DNA of 64,000 nucleotides, from positions 1,674,001-1,738,000 of the forward strand of contig JABRWF010000004.1 in assembly GCA_018343915.1 (NCBI GenBank). The letters run 5' to 3'. Positions 1 to 11,272 of the stretch are shown piece after piece (position 1 is the stretch's first letter; the number at the start of each line of letters is the position of its first letter). A program made the translations under genes and the position numbers. Origin of the DNA: Agroathelia rolfsii (taxonomy: Eukaryota; Basidiomycota; Agaricomycetes; Amylocorticiales; Amylocorticiaceae). The notes beneath the pieces are model-generated. The model did not search any database. It saw nothing but the letters and a program-made list of their open reading frames with translations, and was not told the origin of the DNA.

Positions 1-2379
1 AACCTGGCTCCGTCCTTCCCCTTCACCTTTGCCTCATCTCCGGAACCTAGTATCTCCAGCATGTCGTCCGGGGAAGAGACAAGCCCTCGCCGCATGAGCT
101 CTGCGTCTACATCCAGCCAAATACCTTCTTTAGCCTTGCCAACAGAAGCATCCATGCTCGAAAGTCCCTCGCCCATCAAGACTGACTCTGAAGCAGCAGA
201 GCTTGCACAGCGGGTACGACAGTCTGCAGGAGTACTGCTGGCTGTCCCGGTAGGAATACCTACTCGACAAGCCTCTACCTGTATGTAATTCACACATCAA
301 CCCCTGAATATTCGCTTATTATACTATGCAGCCGTGCTAGAGGCGCCTCAACCAATGCCTACACCGGTACAAACGTCTAAGCCAGCTCCAAAGAAAGCGA
401 GTACATCGAAGGCGGCTTCACCATCTACCTCAACTGATCCTCCTGCCCCTCGCACGAAAACGAGTCACACGACGATTGAGCGCCGTTATCGTACCAACCT
501 GAATGCGCGCATACAGGCCCTGCGTACTGTTGTTCCCGCTCTTCGTGCTTTGGTGGAGCCATCTTCAGTCAATGTCGATACTAGAGGTTTCGCCGATGGC
601 GTCCGTGTTGCACGAAAGCTTAGCAAGGCCAATGTCTTAGGCAAGGCGGCGGAATACATTCGTGTACTGAAACGACGCGAGGCGCGCCTTGTTCGTGAGC
701 AAGCAGGGCTCCGCGAACTCGTCAGTGGGTTAGTTGGAGGTCCAGCTCTTCTCCGGGAGTGGGAGGCAGCATGGATATCTCGTTTTGGTGGACCTGAAAC
801 GGATGAAGTAGACGGCGAGGATTGTGATGATAGTGATGATGATGAGGAAGAGGAAGACGGTGAAAGACCTCGCAAGAAGCCCAAGGTGGCTAAAGACAAG
901 AAGGGGGATAGTGACGCGGCTGGCGTGGAAAAACGCAAGAGGGGTAGACCAAGGAAGAATCCCGTCCCAGCAGCGGTCCCATCAACTGCCCCAATGGAAG
1001 AAGTCACTTCGCCAACCATCCCCGTGCCTACTAGCAGTGTTCCTGTTCCAACGCAACAGACCTTGTTTGCCGTATTTGCCCTCTTCTCCCTTTTCAACTC
1101 TCCATTGTCGTCTTGGGATCGCCCGTCTTCACCGCATGCCCATCATGGTACAGCCGTCTTGCTGACGCCCTCTTCCGAAACACACTCGTTTGGGTGGACC
1201 GACTTCTTGCGAGTATTCCATCTACTCGTCACAATACTGGTTTTCCTTTCTATTGTTGTACCGTGGATTCCTCGTGCATGGCTCAGGACATTGGTTGCCT
1301 CAGTATACAGGCGCAGCTCACATCCTTCCCCTGTGCCTCAGTCTCAGCAGTCCAAACCCTCAGCCGAATCTGATCTCCTGTCAGCTTTGCACCCCTCGCG
1401 TCGCGGCGTACCCGAAGAAGCTGCCATATTGCGCTCGGCACTTGGCGTTTCTTCTGGACCTCTAGGCGCTTTCGAAGGTTGGCGTAGGTCTGGCACGCCA
1501 TTTGCTCAGCGGCAGCTAACCCAGAGGGCTTGGGTTCGCTTGGGCGAATTGTTGGCCATGGATCGTACGTACCTATCATTACCTCTTCAGTGTTGACTCC
1601 TCACATAAAATTGGTATATAGCTTCTGCATCCAGGTTGTCCCGCACACATGCTTCATGGCGTATGGCTTGGTTCCGTGTTTCATCTGCAGCTGATGTTGC
1701 CACCCTGGCCCTCCTTGGCTCGCGTAGCAGTGCACTCTGGAGACGCGCTGGACAAGCTGATGTGCTCAAGCCTTACGAACGACTTGTACTAGACAGCATC
1801 ACCGTCGAAGAGGCTGCAGCCATGTTTAAAGCCGGTGAACGAACAATGCATGGCCCACTTGGTGCACTCGCCGAGAAGCTCGTCTTCGAGCGCCTCAGGA
1901 AGTACGCTGCGCAGCTGTTCATCCAGGCTGTCAACCATGAGAGCAACCACCTGCTCGAAGGGGATGAACGGGAGGCATGGGAAAAGACACTCACTGCTGG
2001 CCGTTCAATTGGTGGGCGTGCACGCGATCTCTGCGATTTATTCAATCGCATCTGGACTCAGCATGACGCGGACCTTACTGAAATATTCCCACCTGCTGCT
2101 TCCGCTGCTTTTATGGGCTATGGCGCTCCGTCGGCCACAGAGTATGCTGTGCGCTCACTACTCGCCGCGCTGGTGCTCTACCATCGTGTGTTCCCATCAC
2201 GTGGTGTTGTCTCCGTTGTGCTGAACGATGAGACGATGCAGCTCAGGTTAAGGCAGATCTTAGGCGCTATTGTCTTTGATCAGGATGTTGGCGTGGACGG
2301 TTTGGATGATGCCAGAGATCAGGTGGTTGATATGGTTATTGGACTGGGACGTGGGTCTCGGTCACCAGCTGCAAGATAA
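1..2379 (+). CDS. SREBP-type bHLH transcription factor (Sre1-like), 5' partial
   Basis: Membrane-bound sterol/hypoxia regulator. The exons join as 1-280, 332-1564 and 1622-2379, with introns of 51 and 57 nt, and give 756 codons in frame from the first base, so the gene starts before the window. The basic helix-loop-helix near residues 145-235 of the visible part reads TTIERRYRTNLNARIQALR. The tyrosine in the RRYR basic region, where most bHLH proteins have Arg, is the hallmark of SREBP. The helix-loop-helix loop is long, as in fungal SREBPs. An acidic stretch and an AT-hook-like KRKRGRPRKNP follow, then two hydrophobic segments (about 1045-1110 and 1205-1275), consistent with the ER hairpin that holds SREBP precursors until proteolytic release. 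The last exon is the C-terminal regulatory region. Family assignment rests on the Tyr-bHLH plus the hairpin. Confidence 0.88.
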
Positions 2380-2705
2380 TATGGAAATGAGAGAAATTTG
2401 CCAGAGTCAAGAGTCGTATCATATCTTTTCCTGTTTGGACAGCTGTAGATTGTATAAATTATCTTCACTATTTTACTTAGTACATATCATGGTTACTTTT
2501 GTTTTCAGCCACCTCTGTTACCTTACACCGTCCTAGACAATCTGATTACTGCTGTCGCAAATTTGCTCGAGTTGTATATTATTGTGAATGCGGTAACAAT
2601 CCAAGCAGCATGTATCCTCTGTCAGTGATCTAATATGTATGAAGCCTATTTTCATGTTCAGCCGTAAACGTATTCAAATGGTTTCCGGTATGTATGTTGA
2701 CTAGG
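2380..2705. other. Convergent intergenic spacer
   Basis: AT-rich spacer between the 3' ends of the SREBP-type gene and the glutamine amidotransferase-like gene. It presumably holds both 3' UTRs; nothing else was seen. Confidence 0.5.
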
Positions 2706-3718
2706 TCAATATTCTACACCTAGTATTTTCCATATCGTTCTCCCTACGACTGTTACACCATCGTTCCTCCACCCAGCACGATCCATGAACTCAACGCCAT
2801 TTTCTTGTGTCATCCTCCCGTTTTTCACCCGAGTGTCAACTAAGAGTTCTACATGCCCCTTAAGAAATTCGGGATGGCCTTGAACTGTGAACACATGTAC
2901 GTCTCGCAATTGTATAGACTCCGCCGAGGACCCTTGTTCGAATGTCGCAGATGAAGATGAAGATGGGAAGAAGCGAACCATGCCATGATTTGGTGTGAGG
3001 GGGGTTGATGCTAGCAATTGAAATCCTTTTGGAACATCAGGGACATGATCTCGATGCATTTGTTGCAGGTTCTTGGATAACACAATAAGTGCATATGGTC
3101 ACGACGTAGGAGGCCGATACATACAATAGTGCCCGCTGTTGCTTCGAACAAACGTTGACCGACAGGTGTAAGGTCCAGTGAGTAGACCCCTGCTTCCCAA
3201 CGCCCTCCATTGGGAACACACTGACCGCCAAATGCTCTAGCGACGATCTGGTGCCCAAAACATATTCCTAAAAGGATGACTTTGTTAGATGCTCCAGTTA
3301 GTTCATTATGCTATCGCGTACCAATTATCTTTGCCTTGGGCCTAGTCTCGGGTACCTTGGATACATATTCCACCAGCCTGTCTATCCATTCGATGGAGTC
3401 ATATGCGGAATACGCTGCAATAGAGAATTTCGTCGTCACAAACACGGAGTGCTAGGACATGTGCAGTTTCTTACCCGATCCTGTCAGCATGATTCCATCG
3501 TATTCCTTATCCTCTGGGGGGAACTCCATCTTGTTTACTACATCGTAGAAGTCTAATGTGAATGCCTCTGGAGGGGGTGCATCCATGTTGGACCGATCGA
3601 GGACCTGGGAAGGCAGCGCATTCTTGAGGAGATTCGTGAATAGCACAGTGTAGTCGCCGTGTGTATCTACTAAGGCAGCTGGTATATCACAGATAAGGAG
3701 AGCAATGCGAGGAGACAT
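2706..3718 (-). CDS. Class I glutamine amidotransferase-like protein (YLR126C family)
   Basis: Four exons on the minus strand (3718-3475, 3414-3322, 3267-3125, 3071-2706) join to exactly 282 codons (281 aa). The start is the ATG of MSPRIALLIC. Motifs: DGIMLTGSG (oxyanion region); the nucleophile-elbow sequence GICFGHQIVARAFGG, with the catalytic Cys, spliced across introns 2 and 3; and VQGHPEF, with the catalytic His and Glu. The protein is a free-standing GATase1 domain like yeast YLR126C and S. pombe SPAC13C5.04. The family is predicted to hydrolyse the amide of glutamine or a glutamyl compound; the substrate is unknown. A serine-rich insertion (SSSSSA) lies before the GHPEF motif. Introns are 53-60 nt. 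Confidence 0.85.
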
Positions 3719-5168
3719 GTTTGGCTTCGAATGATCGAGCTTGTTCAAAATCAAGAAGAGGGATGCGGTGGATTTAAGTGGTCTATTAGGACTTCTAGGA
3801 TCAAGGACAAGAGTCGGATAAGATGTAATCGAGTCAATATCACCATATCGCTCAACGTAGATTATTGTAGATCACATCCGAACATGCACTCGCTTAGATT
3901 ACAAGCATGACTTATCACTCAGCAACGTCAGCCTTTTTTCGTTCGTTGATATGTTCATCCGTGACATATTGTAGTGGCCACTAGATACCTCAGGCTACTG
4001 GTATATATAGTTCAATAAAATCATATATCCATGATTATATCATTAACTATCGTATTATATGTGAACGCAATAGACGTTGAGAGACGCACTGAAATCATTT
4101 GGTCATGGGATGAGCATCGAGTCCCAGTGGTCCCCGCAAATAGGCATCATTATGGTCATAGTCTAGTAGCATTCCACTAATAATCATGATTTCATACACT
4201 GCGCTGCTGACACTACTGCAATATCGGTGTATCCGAAATTCCAAATACACCGAAAGCATCGGCACCTTGTTTTTGACCTGAAATTATCACTCGGGGACCT
4301 ATTATCCACTGGTACTAATAGGAAAACAATTCAATCGTATGATTATATCATATCCTGATGCTCTATTCTGGCTACCAGCACCTGCACTTGGAACACGATG
4401 GATGGAAACAGGATGGCTCCTTTTCAAGTAATTTACCGATGGTACCGTTGTTAGTAGTACTGGTAATATGTAGCCATTTGATGTAGGTTGCTATCACCAT
4501 CATGATGTGAGCTAGCCCGCGACACAGTATTACTGAGAATATTTTTGAGATGACGACCAACTCAAATGAGCATGAGGATATACTAGTAAAATCAGATTCG
4601 GCTCTCCAAGTTTACTACTCTCCAATGAGTCTCCATTCGAACCTGCACTCAATCCCTATTTCTTTTGAATAATATTACCAATACCATGAAATTCTAGATG
4701 GTGGTTGGCATTCTCACCTTAGGCCTCACATACTTTGCTTCTGTTATGGCTATACCGTCTTTTCCGCAATGAGCTATGAAGGTACGAAACAACGCAATCG
4801 GATAATGGTACCTCAACATTGATTTATCAAACAGCATGATGAACTGAAGGAGTAAAATTCAAAGGAGCTCCTAGTCCGACGGCAATTATTCAAACTACAA
4901 GGTCAACCGTTTTTCAAGAGATGCTATGACATGGAATCATTAACGAAAATCAGTTTAGTTACACTGTAAGAATAACCATGGGAGATGTTAGAGTTCACAA
5001 CGTTAATATTGTCGGACCTCAGCTATAGTTTCTTTTATCAGACGAACGCATGTTTGACTCATTCGTGTAAGGTATCTGGAATTAATAAATAGTCCCATTG
5101 ATGTTCGCCATGAGAAGACAACGTACTGGCGTAAATATGACACACTTATCAAATGTAACAATTTGGCA
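3719..5168. other. Gene-free AT-rich stretch
   Basis: About 1.45 kb between two minus-strand genes. It holds no ORF with recognisable motifs (the longest are 62-74 codons and unconvincing), no tandem repeat and no tRNA-like sequence. It should include the promoter of the amidotransferase gene (right of 3718) and the 3' UTR of the acetyltransferase-Mss4 gene. Confidence 0.5.
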
Positions 5169-6474
5169 TCACGATCTATATCGGACTCTCTCGCCTGCAA
5201 GCCAGAATTCCTTTCCTCCCTCCTCACACCATCCGAGAGGGCCTAAGTCACATTCGGAACATGCGAGTAACTTGAGTTTCTTTCCTGAAGCTGATCACAA
5301 GGTTAGATAACAAATGAAACGCGGAAGAGGCGTGACTGACAAGAAACCAACGCATCGACGGGTCTAGAAAATCCAATGTTTTCGAAAGCCATTGGAGAGG
5401 GTGTAACGAGCCACCATTGTGAAGTGGTTGGCGCCGCGGGTATGGGTGGCAAAATAGGGTTCGGTGCCAATGAAGGTGGATCAATCTGGGTGATAATTAT
5501 TCAAGTAATGATTCAATCACAAGCCTGATGATGAAATATAATGAACTTACAGGAGCGGCAGCACGTTCAACCCATTGAGCGGCCTGCTTCAGTAGCAAGA
5601 CACTTCCACAGCCCTCCCTAGGACATAACAGGTCATATTTGTTGGTCGTCTGACCAGCGGTGCCACTTTCTTGTTGTACATCGAGAATCCCATTTGGAAA
5701 GGCGTTTAGTAATGCACCCTCCGGTCGGGAACGGGGTGCCCTCTGTAACGCTTCAAACACACCGGGTGGTATGACTTGCGGCGCTGATGGAGTATTCTCG
5801 ACGGACCTCAAAGTCTTACGCATCTCAAACCAAGGGCGTGCACCATGCGTAACATTGCTTTTCCCAACAAGCTTGAACCCTGCTTTCTCGTATAGTGGTG
5901 TCAGCTCCTCATGAGAGATGAGCAGCAGACGATGGTATTGACCCCCTCGTAAGGTCGTGAGCCGCGACGAGTATTCATGTAAGAGTCCTAACGCGATGCC
6001 TTTGCGACGATACTCCTTCGCAACGCACACGGAATGGATGCAGACGGAATGTGCGGAATTGGTCGAGTCATGAGCGAGCATGGACGCATGGCTGAGTGAT
6101 TCTGCTGAGGAAGCAGTAGAACAGATATACCCAATCAGAGATCGTGAGCTGGAGTCATTCTGGATGAATGCGCCCAGAAAAAGATCGCCGGCATGATTCT
6201 GACGATATCTGTTGGCCAGAGTAAGCAAAAGTTCTTTATCATGGCAGGGGCCAAGGAACGTAATGAAGATGACAGACATCAGCGCCTCCAGTGTTGCAGC
6301 TTCGTCTGCGGGATAGCCTATTCAAGTTTATATCGTCATCAATCGAACACTCTCGACACAAGGCAAACATTAAGTGGCAATAAGCTGATTACTTTCACTT
6401 TCAATCCCGAAGGCATCTGCAACATCTTCCGGGGAGACTATATCATATGTTATAGTCTGAACAACTTCAGTCAT
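5169..6474 (-). CDS. GNAT N-acetyltransferase (AANAT-like) fused to Mss4/Dss4-like domain
   Basis: Five exons (6474-6393, 6317-6278, 6208-5551, 5485-5341, 5290-5169) join to exactly 349 codons (348 aa) from MTEVVQTITYDIVSPEDV. The start was chosen upstream because splicing two introns restores SESYPADEAATLEAL, typical of arylalkylamine N-acetyltransferase-like GNATs; the in-frame Met at 6279 lies inside an intron. GNAT features include YRQNHAGDLFLGA and VCVAKEYRRKGIALGLL, the R/Q-x-x-G-x-G/A acetyl-CoA loop. The C-terminal third has LLCPREGCGSVLLL, then SQWWLVTPSPMAFENIGFSR, then LLACSECDLGPLGW. These match the two Cys pairs and the WLV...FENIGF core of Mss4/Dss4, a zinc-binding, Rab-associated chaperone/exchange family. 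Neighbours give no clue to function. Domain calls are firm; the biological role of the fusion is unknown. Confidence 0.85.
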
Positions 6475-6948
6475 TGAGAACTGTACGATTCAAAGACGGG
6501 GATGTCGCCAAAGAAGGTGCTCGGCTTTTCATTCATCATCCAAAGTTTGATGTCAAAGAACAAGGCACGTGAGATGAGTAAGCAGTGCGTGTGATTTTAA
6601 TCATTTCAGCCATAACTCCAAACAAGAAATGAAATGACCTCATGTTAACATCTTGAACTTGCCCTGGTCCATGGATTGACCGCAGGAACCTGTGTCGGGC
6701 ATTCAAATATTATTTAGCATCCAGTCATAACGTTTCTGACTGGACAGAGGTAAATCGGGTGTGATCATCCCGATTCTTCCATGGAGGTCACGTCTTGCTC
6801 TACTAATACGATCACATGCTTGAACAATTCAAGTCAACTGAGTTTAACGGCGAGCAAGGCGCCGTGGATCGTGATATAAAAGATGCGCCCACAAAGAGCC
6901 TAAGGTTGGCATCAAAGAGACACCGAACCCTCTTTACATTTACTTAGG
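6475..6948. promoter_or_regulatory. Divergent promoter region (acetyltransferase-Mss4 / DUF4243 copy 1)
   Basis: 474 bp between two divergent starts. It contains a block (about 6720-6810) closely resembling the promoter of DUF4243 copy 2: similar CAGTCATNACGTTT, ATCCCGAT and GGAGGTCACGT words in the same order. A TATA box lies closer to the copy 1 start. Confidence 0.5.
6875..6881 (+). promoter_or_regulatory. TATA box of DUF4243 copy 1
   Basis: TATAAAA, 74 bp before the ATG at 6949. Copy 2 has the same word 70 bp before its ATG, which supports it as a real core promoter. Confidence 0.6.
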
Positions 6949-8646
6949 ATGGTTACGGCTGACGTACACGTATTTGCTACCTTGCGTACTAAGGGCATCC
7001 TGAACTTGCCTGGGATTACGGCTTCTAGCACGAAATGCGCTGAGGAACTGCTCCGCAGGGATGCAGAGATGCACCATTGCTTTTTTAACACGGCCAATTT
7101 TCATAATCATCTCTCTCACCAGTAAGCTTAGCCGGTCACGGTAGTCCCTTCTAGAATCCATCATCAGAAGCTCACCCTTCTCTATCTAAGTGTGTTAGCC
7201 GCGTATGATCTCGGCGCGCCAGCTGGTCTTCTTCGTAAAATCTACGATCTCGAGGCTGAAGTACAGAGACCTATCTTGCCGGATGGTAAAGATCCAGGAA
7301 TCTCTGTTGATCAAGATAATTGGAAGCAGTACACCAGAAACCCTAAGTGGGTTTCCTCTCGTCTTTGTCCTTAAGTACAGAACATCTCACAGAGAATTCA
7401 GTGCATATGCCGCACTTGTCAAATTCTTCTCCAAGTATATCGAGCAGCATGGAATTTCAGATGCACTCGTAAAGTTCATATTTGATAGCGAAGCTTTGCA
7501 AGTGCATATGCTTAGTCGTTTGATGCATGGCCTGTGAGTTTTATCTCGTTTGTCTCAACTATCTTCAGCTGAGCAGGAAACCGCAGCGTTCATCCCTTAA
7601 TTCAAATTGCAGTATGTTAGGTGTTACTTCCTTTACAGGTCTGCCTCTGATCAGATTGATATAGTATGGACTCGAGTTTGGCATAGATGCAATCGTCGCA
7701 ACAGGTTTCTTTTCAATCATCTCCATGCCTAAAACGTCAAATTGACGAGATATTTACAGGGCTTGCACAGACCGCCGTAGCGGAAGATGATGTAGACGTC
7801 ATTCAGCCCGCACATAATCTCGAACTTTCATTCATTGCCGACTCTAACCCAATTACTGTGTTGGAAATCATGAGGCGGATTTATGATTCTCCTGTTTTTG
7901 GTCGCGATGCCTACGATCCAAATTTCAAGCTCTATCCCGGACAGATCAGTGCCAGCTCTGGCGCTCGCAGGGTTGAGCTTGAGAAACTTGTCACTGCTTT
8001 TGTCAGGTCAACGCATCTGGAGGGCTTAGAAGCCAGATTGTTCGAATTCACATGGGCTAGTACACTATTGTTGTTTGGAGCCACAAAGCGAGGCGAACCT
8101 GTGCGTTTGGACTTTTTGAACATGCATCTCGTAACGTCGTCGCTGTTCCTCAAGAGTTACATGAATACTCTCACTCAAGAGTACCACAAGCGTAGCTTCC
8201 TCTACGCATATACGATGGTATTCATTCTTACGTGGCTGTATCGAGGTCGACAGCGCATTGATGCCAATACGATTATGGATGCGACGGAGATACCGCGTCC
8301 GCCTCTCAGAGAACACCTTGCCAAGGACGAAGATTACAACCCATGGGGAGCCCTCATTACGTCAGCTCTTCACGCCCCCGAGTCCCACGTCAAGAAGACG
8401 ATGCGAACTTTAGTTTATGGAGCAGTGCATCTTGGTCAGACGGGGCCCGGGAAAGCCCTTGGTGCCTGGATGAAAGGAGAAGACGACACTGACGTAGAAA
8501 CATTCCCTGGTCTCGCCAGGGTGGATGGAACATTGTTTGTCAGAAGCGCTGGTGTCATGATGAATTACGTGGGATGGGTTGACCATGGGCAGGAATACAG
8601 GGATTGGGACAGGAGTGTGCTTGAGTGGAACGAAGGGTGGGAGTAA
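6949..8646 (+). CDS. Questin oxidase-like protein (DUF4243/AflY family), copy 1
   Basis: Six exons (6949-7121, 7191-7346, 7402-7533, 7587-7611, 7665-7704, 7760-8646) join to exactly 471 codons (470 aa). Family marks: GILNLPGITA near the N-terminus, HNHLSH, LAAYDLGAPAGLLRKIYD, NWKQYTRNPN, YGLEFGIDAIVATGLAQTAV and the C-terminal SALHAPESHVKKTMRTLVYG. Questin oxidase-like (AflY/GedK, DUF4243) proteins catalyse Baeyer-Villiger-type ring cleavage in fungal polyketide pathways, but most family members, including the many basidiomycete ones, are uncharacterised, and no polyketide synthase lies in this window. It is probably cytosolic (no signal peptide or membrane segment seen). First of three tandem paralogs with the same exon plan. 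Confidence 0.85.
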
Positions 8647-9406
8647 ACCAACCATTGATGTAGTCCATCTGCTTTAATGAGTAATATTTATTATGCGATC
8701 GAAATTTATTAAAAAAAATTCGCGGATATAAAAATGCGATGTTGACGACTATGAGTATTCGAAACCGGGAGTACTGAACATACTGAACTCTTTACTGATG
8801 TTACGATTTCAACGCGAAATGCCATGCTCCCATTTCCTGGGCCTCGGAGCCAGCAAGCATACAACATCTTGCCTAGATTTGACTTTTCGATTTGCTCATA
8901 CCATAAGCTTGTAATACTAGTATATTAACATTGTAATGAAGATATACTGCATCTCTCAAGTTGATCTCTTTTGAAGCCATGAATACTGACCACCGTATAA
9001 TTCAAGTAACGGGCTCAAAGAGGATGCTTGCTTGAATGAATCTGCCTAGCCTCTTGAGCCCTCCTCGGGCGGGCACAAGTCATGACAGTCAATGACAACC
9101 ACAGCATCGTAAGGCGCTGGGGAGGGAGCCTCCCATTCTCCAAGCAACAGATGTCTGCCGTAGCTGCCGAACGTCCTTGTAGAGAACTGCCGCCGCTCAT
9201 ATGTGTTCTCCACGTCAGCTTTGTCATTGGCCCTTATCAGCACCGAAGAATCGGCGGAGGTTCCTTACTGACGGCAAGCGAAATGTTCTCTTGCCAACAT
9301 CCTCGTCCTACCCCCATTCATGAATCTAGTGCCACAGAAGCCAGCCTGCATCGGCCGTTCAGTCATGACGTTTTTGACCAATTGAGTGTCAGCTGAATAT
9401 GATAAT

Positions 9407-9420
9407 CCCGATCTTTCGGG
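9407..9420. promoter_or_regulatory. CCG-N6-CGG inverted repeat upstream of copy 2
   Basis: Perfect 5-bp arms CCCGA/TCGGG around 4 nt, about 150 bp before the ATG. It matches the spacing type bound by Zn2Cys6 dimers. A similar element precedes copy 3 (11461-11474); copy 1 keeps only the left arm (about 6769-6773). Confidence 0.4.
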
Positions 9421-9499
9421 GGAGGTCACGTTCTGCTATACTGATGAGAAATCATTACATATTCGAGAAGTGGACTAAGTTGAACTATGAGTGCCGTAA

Positions 9500-9506
9500 T
9501 ATAAAA
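9500..9506 (+). promoter_or_regulatory. TATA box of DUF4243 copy 2
   Basis: TATAAAA, 70 bp before the ATG at 9570, in the same place as in copy 1. Confidence 0.6.
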
Positions 9507-9569
9507 GCTACACCCATAGTTGGCCTATGACCAGTATTCAACGACTCTCAAATCCCCTTCACACCGATT

Positions 9570-11272
9570 ATGGTTAACGTTCATGTATTTTCTACCTTGC
9601 GTACCAAAGGCATCCTGAACTTGCCTGGGATTACGGCTTCCAGCAAGAAATGCACTGAGGAGCTGCTCCGCAAGGATGCTGAAACTCATCATTGCTATTT
9701 TAATCCACAGGAGTTTCACAACCATTTGTCTCACCAGTAAGCTCGATGGGCCATCCTTTCCGAAGCTGAATACTAGAAGTTAACCTTTCTGTCTTTATGT
9801 CAGCATATTAGCTGCGTACGATCTCGGCGCGCCAGCTGGTCTTCTTCGTAAACTTTACGATATCGAGGCAGAAGTGCAGAGACCTATCTTATTGGACGGC
9901 AAAGACCCCGGAATCTTTGTTGATCTAGACAACTGGAAGCAGTATACCAGGAATCCGAAGTAGGTTGCCTGATTTTCTCCCTCAAAAGTATATTATCTCA
10001 CGGAAATTTTCAGTGCATATGTTGCACTATTGATTTCTTCTCAAAGTACATCGAACAGCACGGAATCTCGAAGACATTGGAAAAGTTTATATTTGATAGC
10101 GACGCTTTACAAGTGCACATGCTTGGCCGCCTGATGCATGGCCTGTGAGTATTTCATATTAATGCCTATTACTCTAAGCATCCTAAGTCAAGCAATTTAC
10201 ATATTGTAGTGTTCATCCCATGATCCAAACTGCCGTACGTTTCCTGCCACTTCCCTTGCAAGTCGTCCTTTGATTAAATTAATACAGTATGGGCTTGAAT
10301 TTGGCATCGATGGGATTGTTGCAACAGGTTTTGTTTGATCGTTTATTTATTTAAAACCATCTAACCGACAGTATCTTTCCAGGTCTCGCACAGACAACCA
10401 TAACGGAAGACGATATGGACATTATTCAACCTGCAGACAACCTCGACCTTTCGTTCATTGCCAACTCCAATCCAGTTACCGTGTTAGAAGTCTTGAGACG
10501 GGTTTACGATTCCCCTGTCTTTGACCGTGATGCTTATGACCCGCATGTTGCCTTTTACCCAGGCCAGATGAACGCTTACGCTGGTGCTCGTAGAGTGGAG
10601 CTTGAGAAGCTTATCACTACTTTTATCAGGTCGATGCCTGCTGCGAGCTTAGAAACTAAGGTACCAGAATTCATCTGGGCTAGTACATTGCTGCTGTTTG
10701 GCTCCACAAAGCGCGGTGAACCTGCGCGACTGGACTTCTTCAACATGCATCTCGTAACCTCGTCGCTGTTTCTCAAGAGTTACATGACAGTTCTCACTCA
10801 AGAGCGACACAAACGTAGCTTTCTCTACGCATATACGATGGAATTCATCCTCACCTGGCTGTGCCGAGGCCGACAGCGCATTGATGGGAACGCAATCATG
10901 GATACGACAGAGACACCGCATCCACCCGTTAAAGAGCAGCTAATCAAGGACGAGGATTACAACCCATGGGGTTCTCTCATCACATCTTCTCTGCACGCCC
11001 CCGAGTCCCATGTAAAGAAAACCATGCGGACCTTGGTGTATGGAGCGACGGAGTTTGGAGAGACGGAGCCAGGGAAGGCCCTCGGTGCTTGGATGAAAGG
11101 GGAAGATGGCACTGATGTAGAAACATTCCCTGGTCTTGCCAGGGTGGATGGAACATTGTTTGTCAGAAGTGCTGGTGTCATGATGAACTACGTGGGATGG
11201 GTTGACCATGGGCAGGAATACAGGGATTGGGACAGGAGTGTGCTTGAGTGGAGCGAAGGATGGGAATATTAA
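9570..11272 (+). pseudogene. Questin oxidase-like protein (DUF4243), copy 2, frameshifted
   Basis: Same six-exon plan as copy 1: 9570-9736, 9804-9959, 10014-10144, 10210-10234, 10288-10327, 10383-11272. Exon 3 is 131 nt here but 132 nt in both copies 1 and 3. One base is missing just after GCACTA at about 10024-10029, so the frame shifts and meets TGA near 10131, inside exon 3. No alternative GT-AG choice that I could find restores the frame. The rest (HNHLSHQ, LAAYDLGAPAGLLRKLYD, GLEFGIDGIVATGLAQTT, the 285-codon last exon) is otherwise intact and would give 469 aa with one base added. So this is either a young pseudogene or a single-base assembly/sequencing error. It still has a good TATA box and promoter block. 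Confidence 0.7.

Larger units (their letters stand above)
8647..9569. promoter_or_regulatory. Intergenic region with DUF4243 copy 2 promoter
   Basis: Holds the 3' UTR of copy 1 and the promoter of copy 2. Shared promoter block 9361-9431; inverted repeat CCCGA-N4-TCGGG (containing CCG-N6-CGG) at 9407-9420; TATA box at 9500-9506. ORFs of 65-104 codons around 9015-9396 show no protein-like conservation and are discounted. Confidence 0.5.

Noticed and set aside
486..1097. 203-codon minus-strand ORF across the SREBP-type gene
   Set aside because: Antisense shadow of the bHLH exon; Ser/Arg-rich because of the acidic coding run on the other strand, with no motif of its own.
5497..6279. Acetyltransferase starting at the ATG at 6279
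   Set aside because: This ATG lies within a 69-nt intron; splicing restores a better N-terminus from the ATG at 6474.
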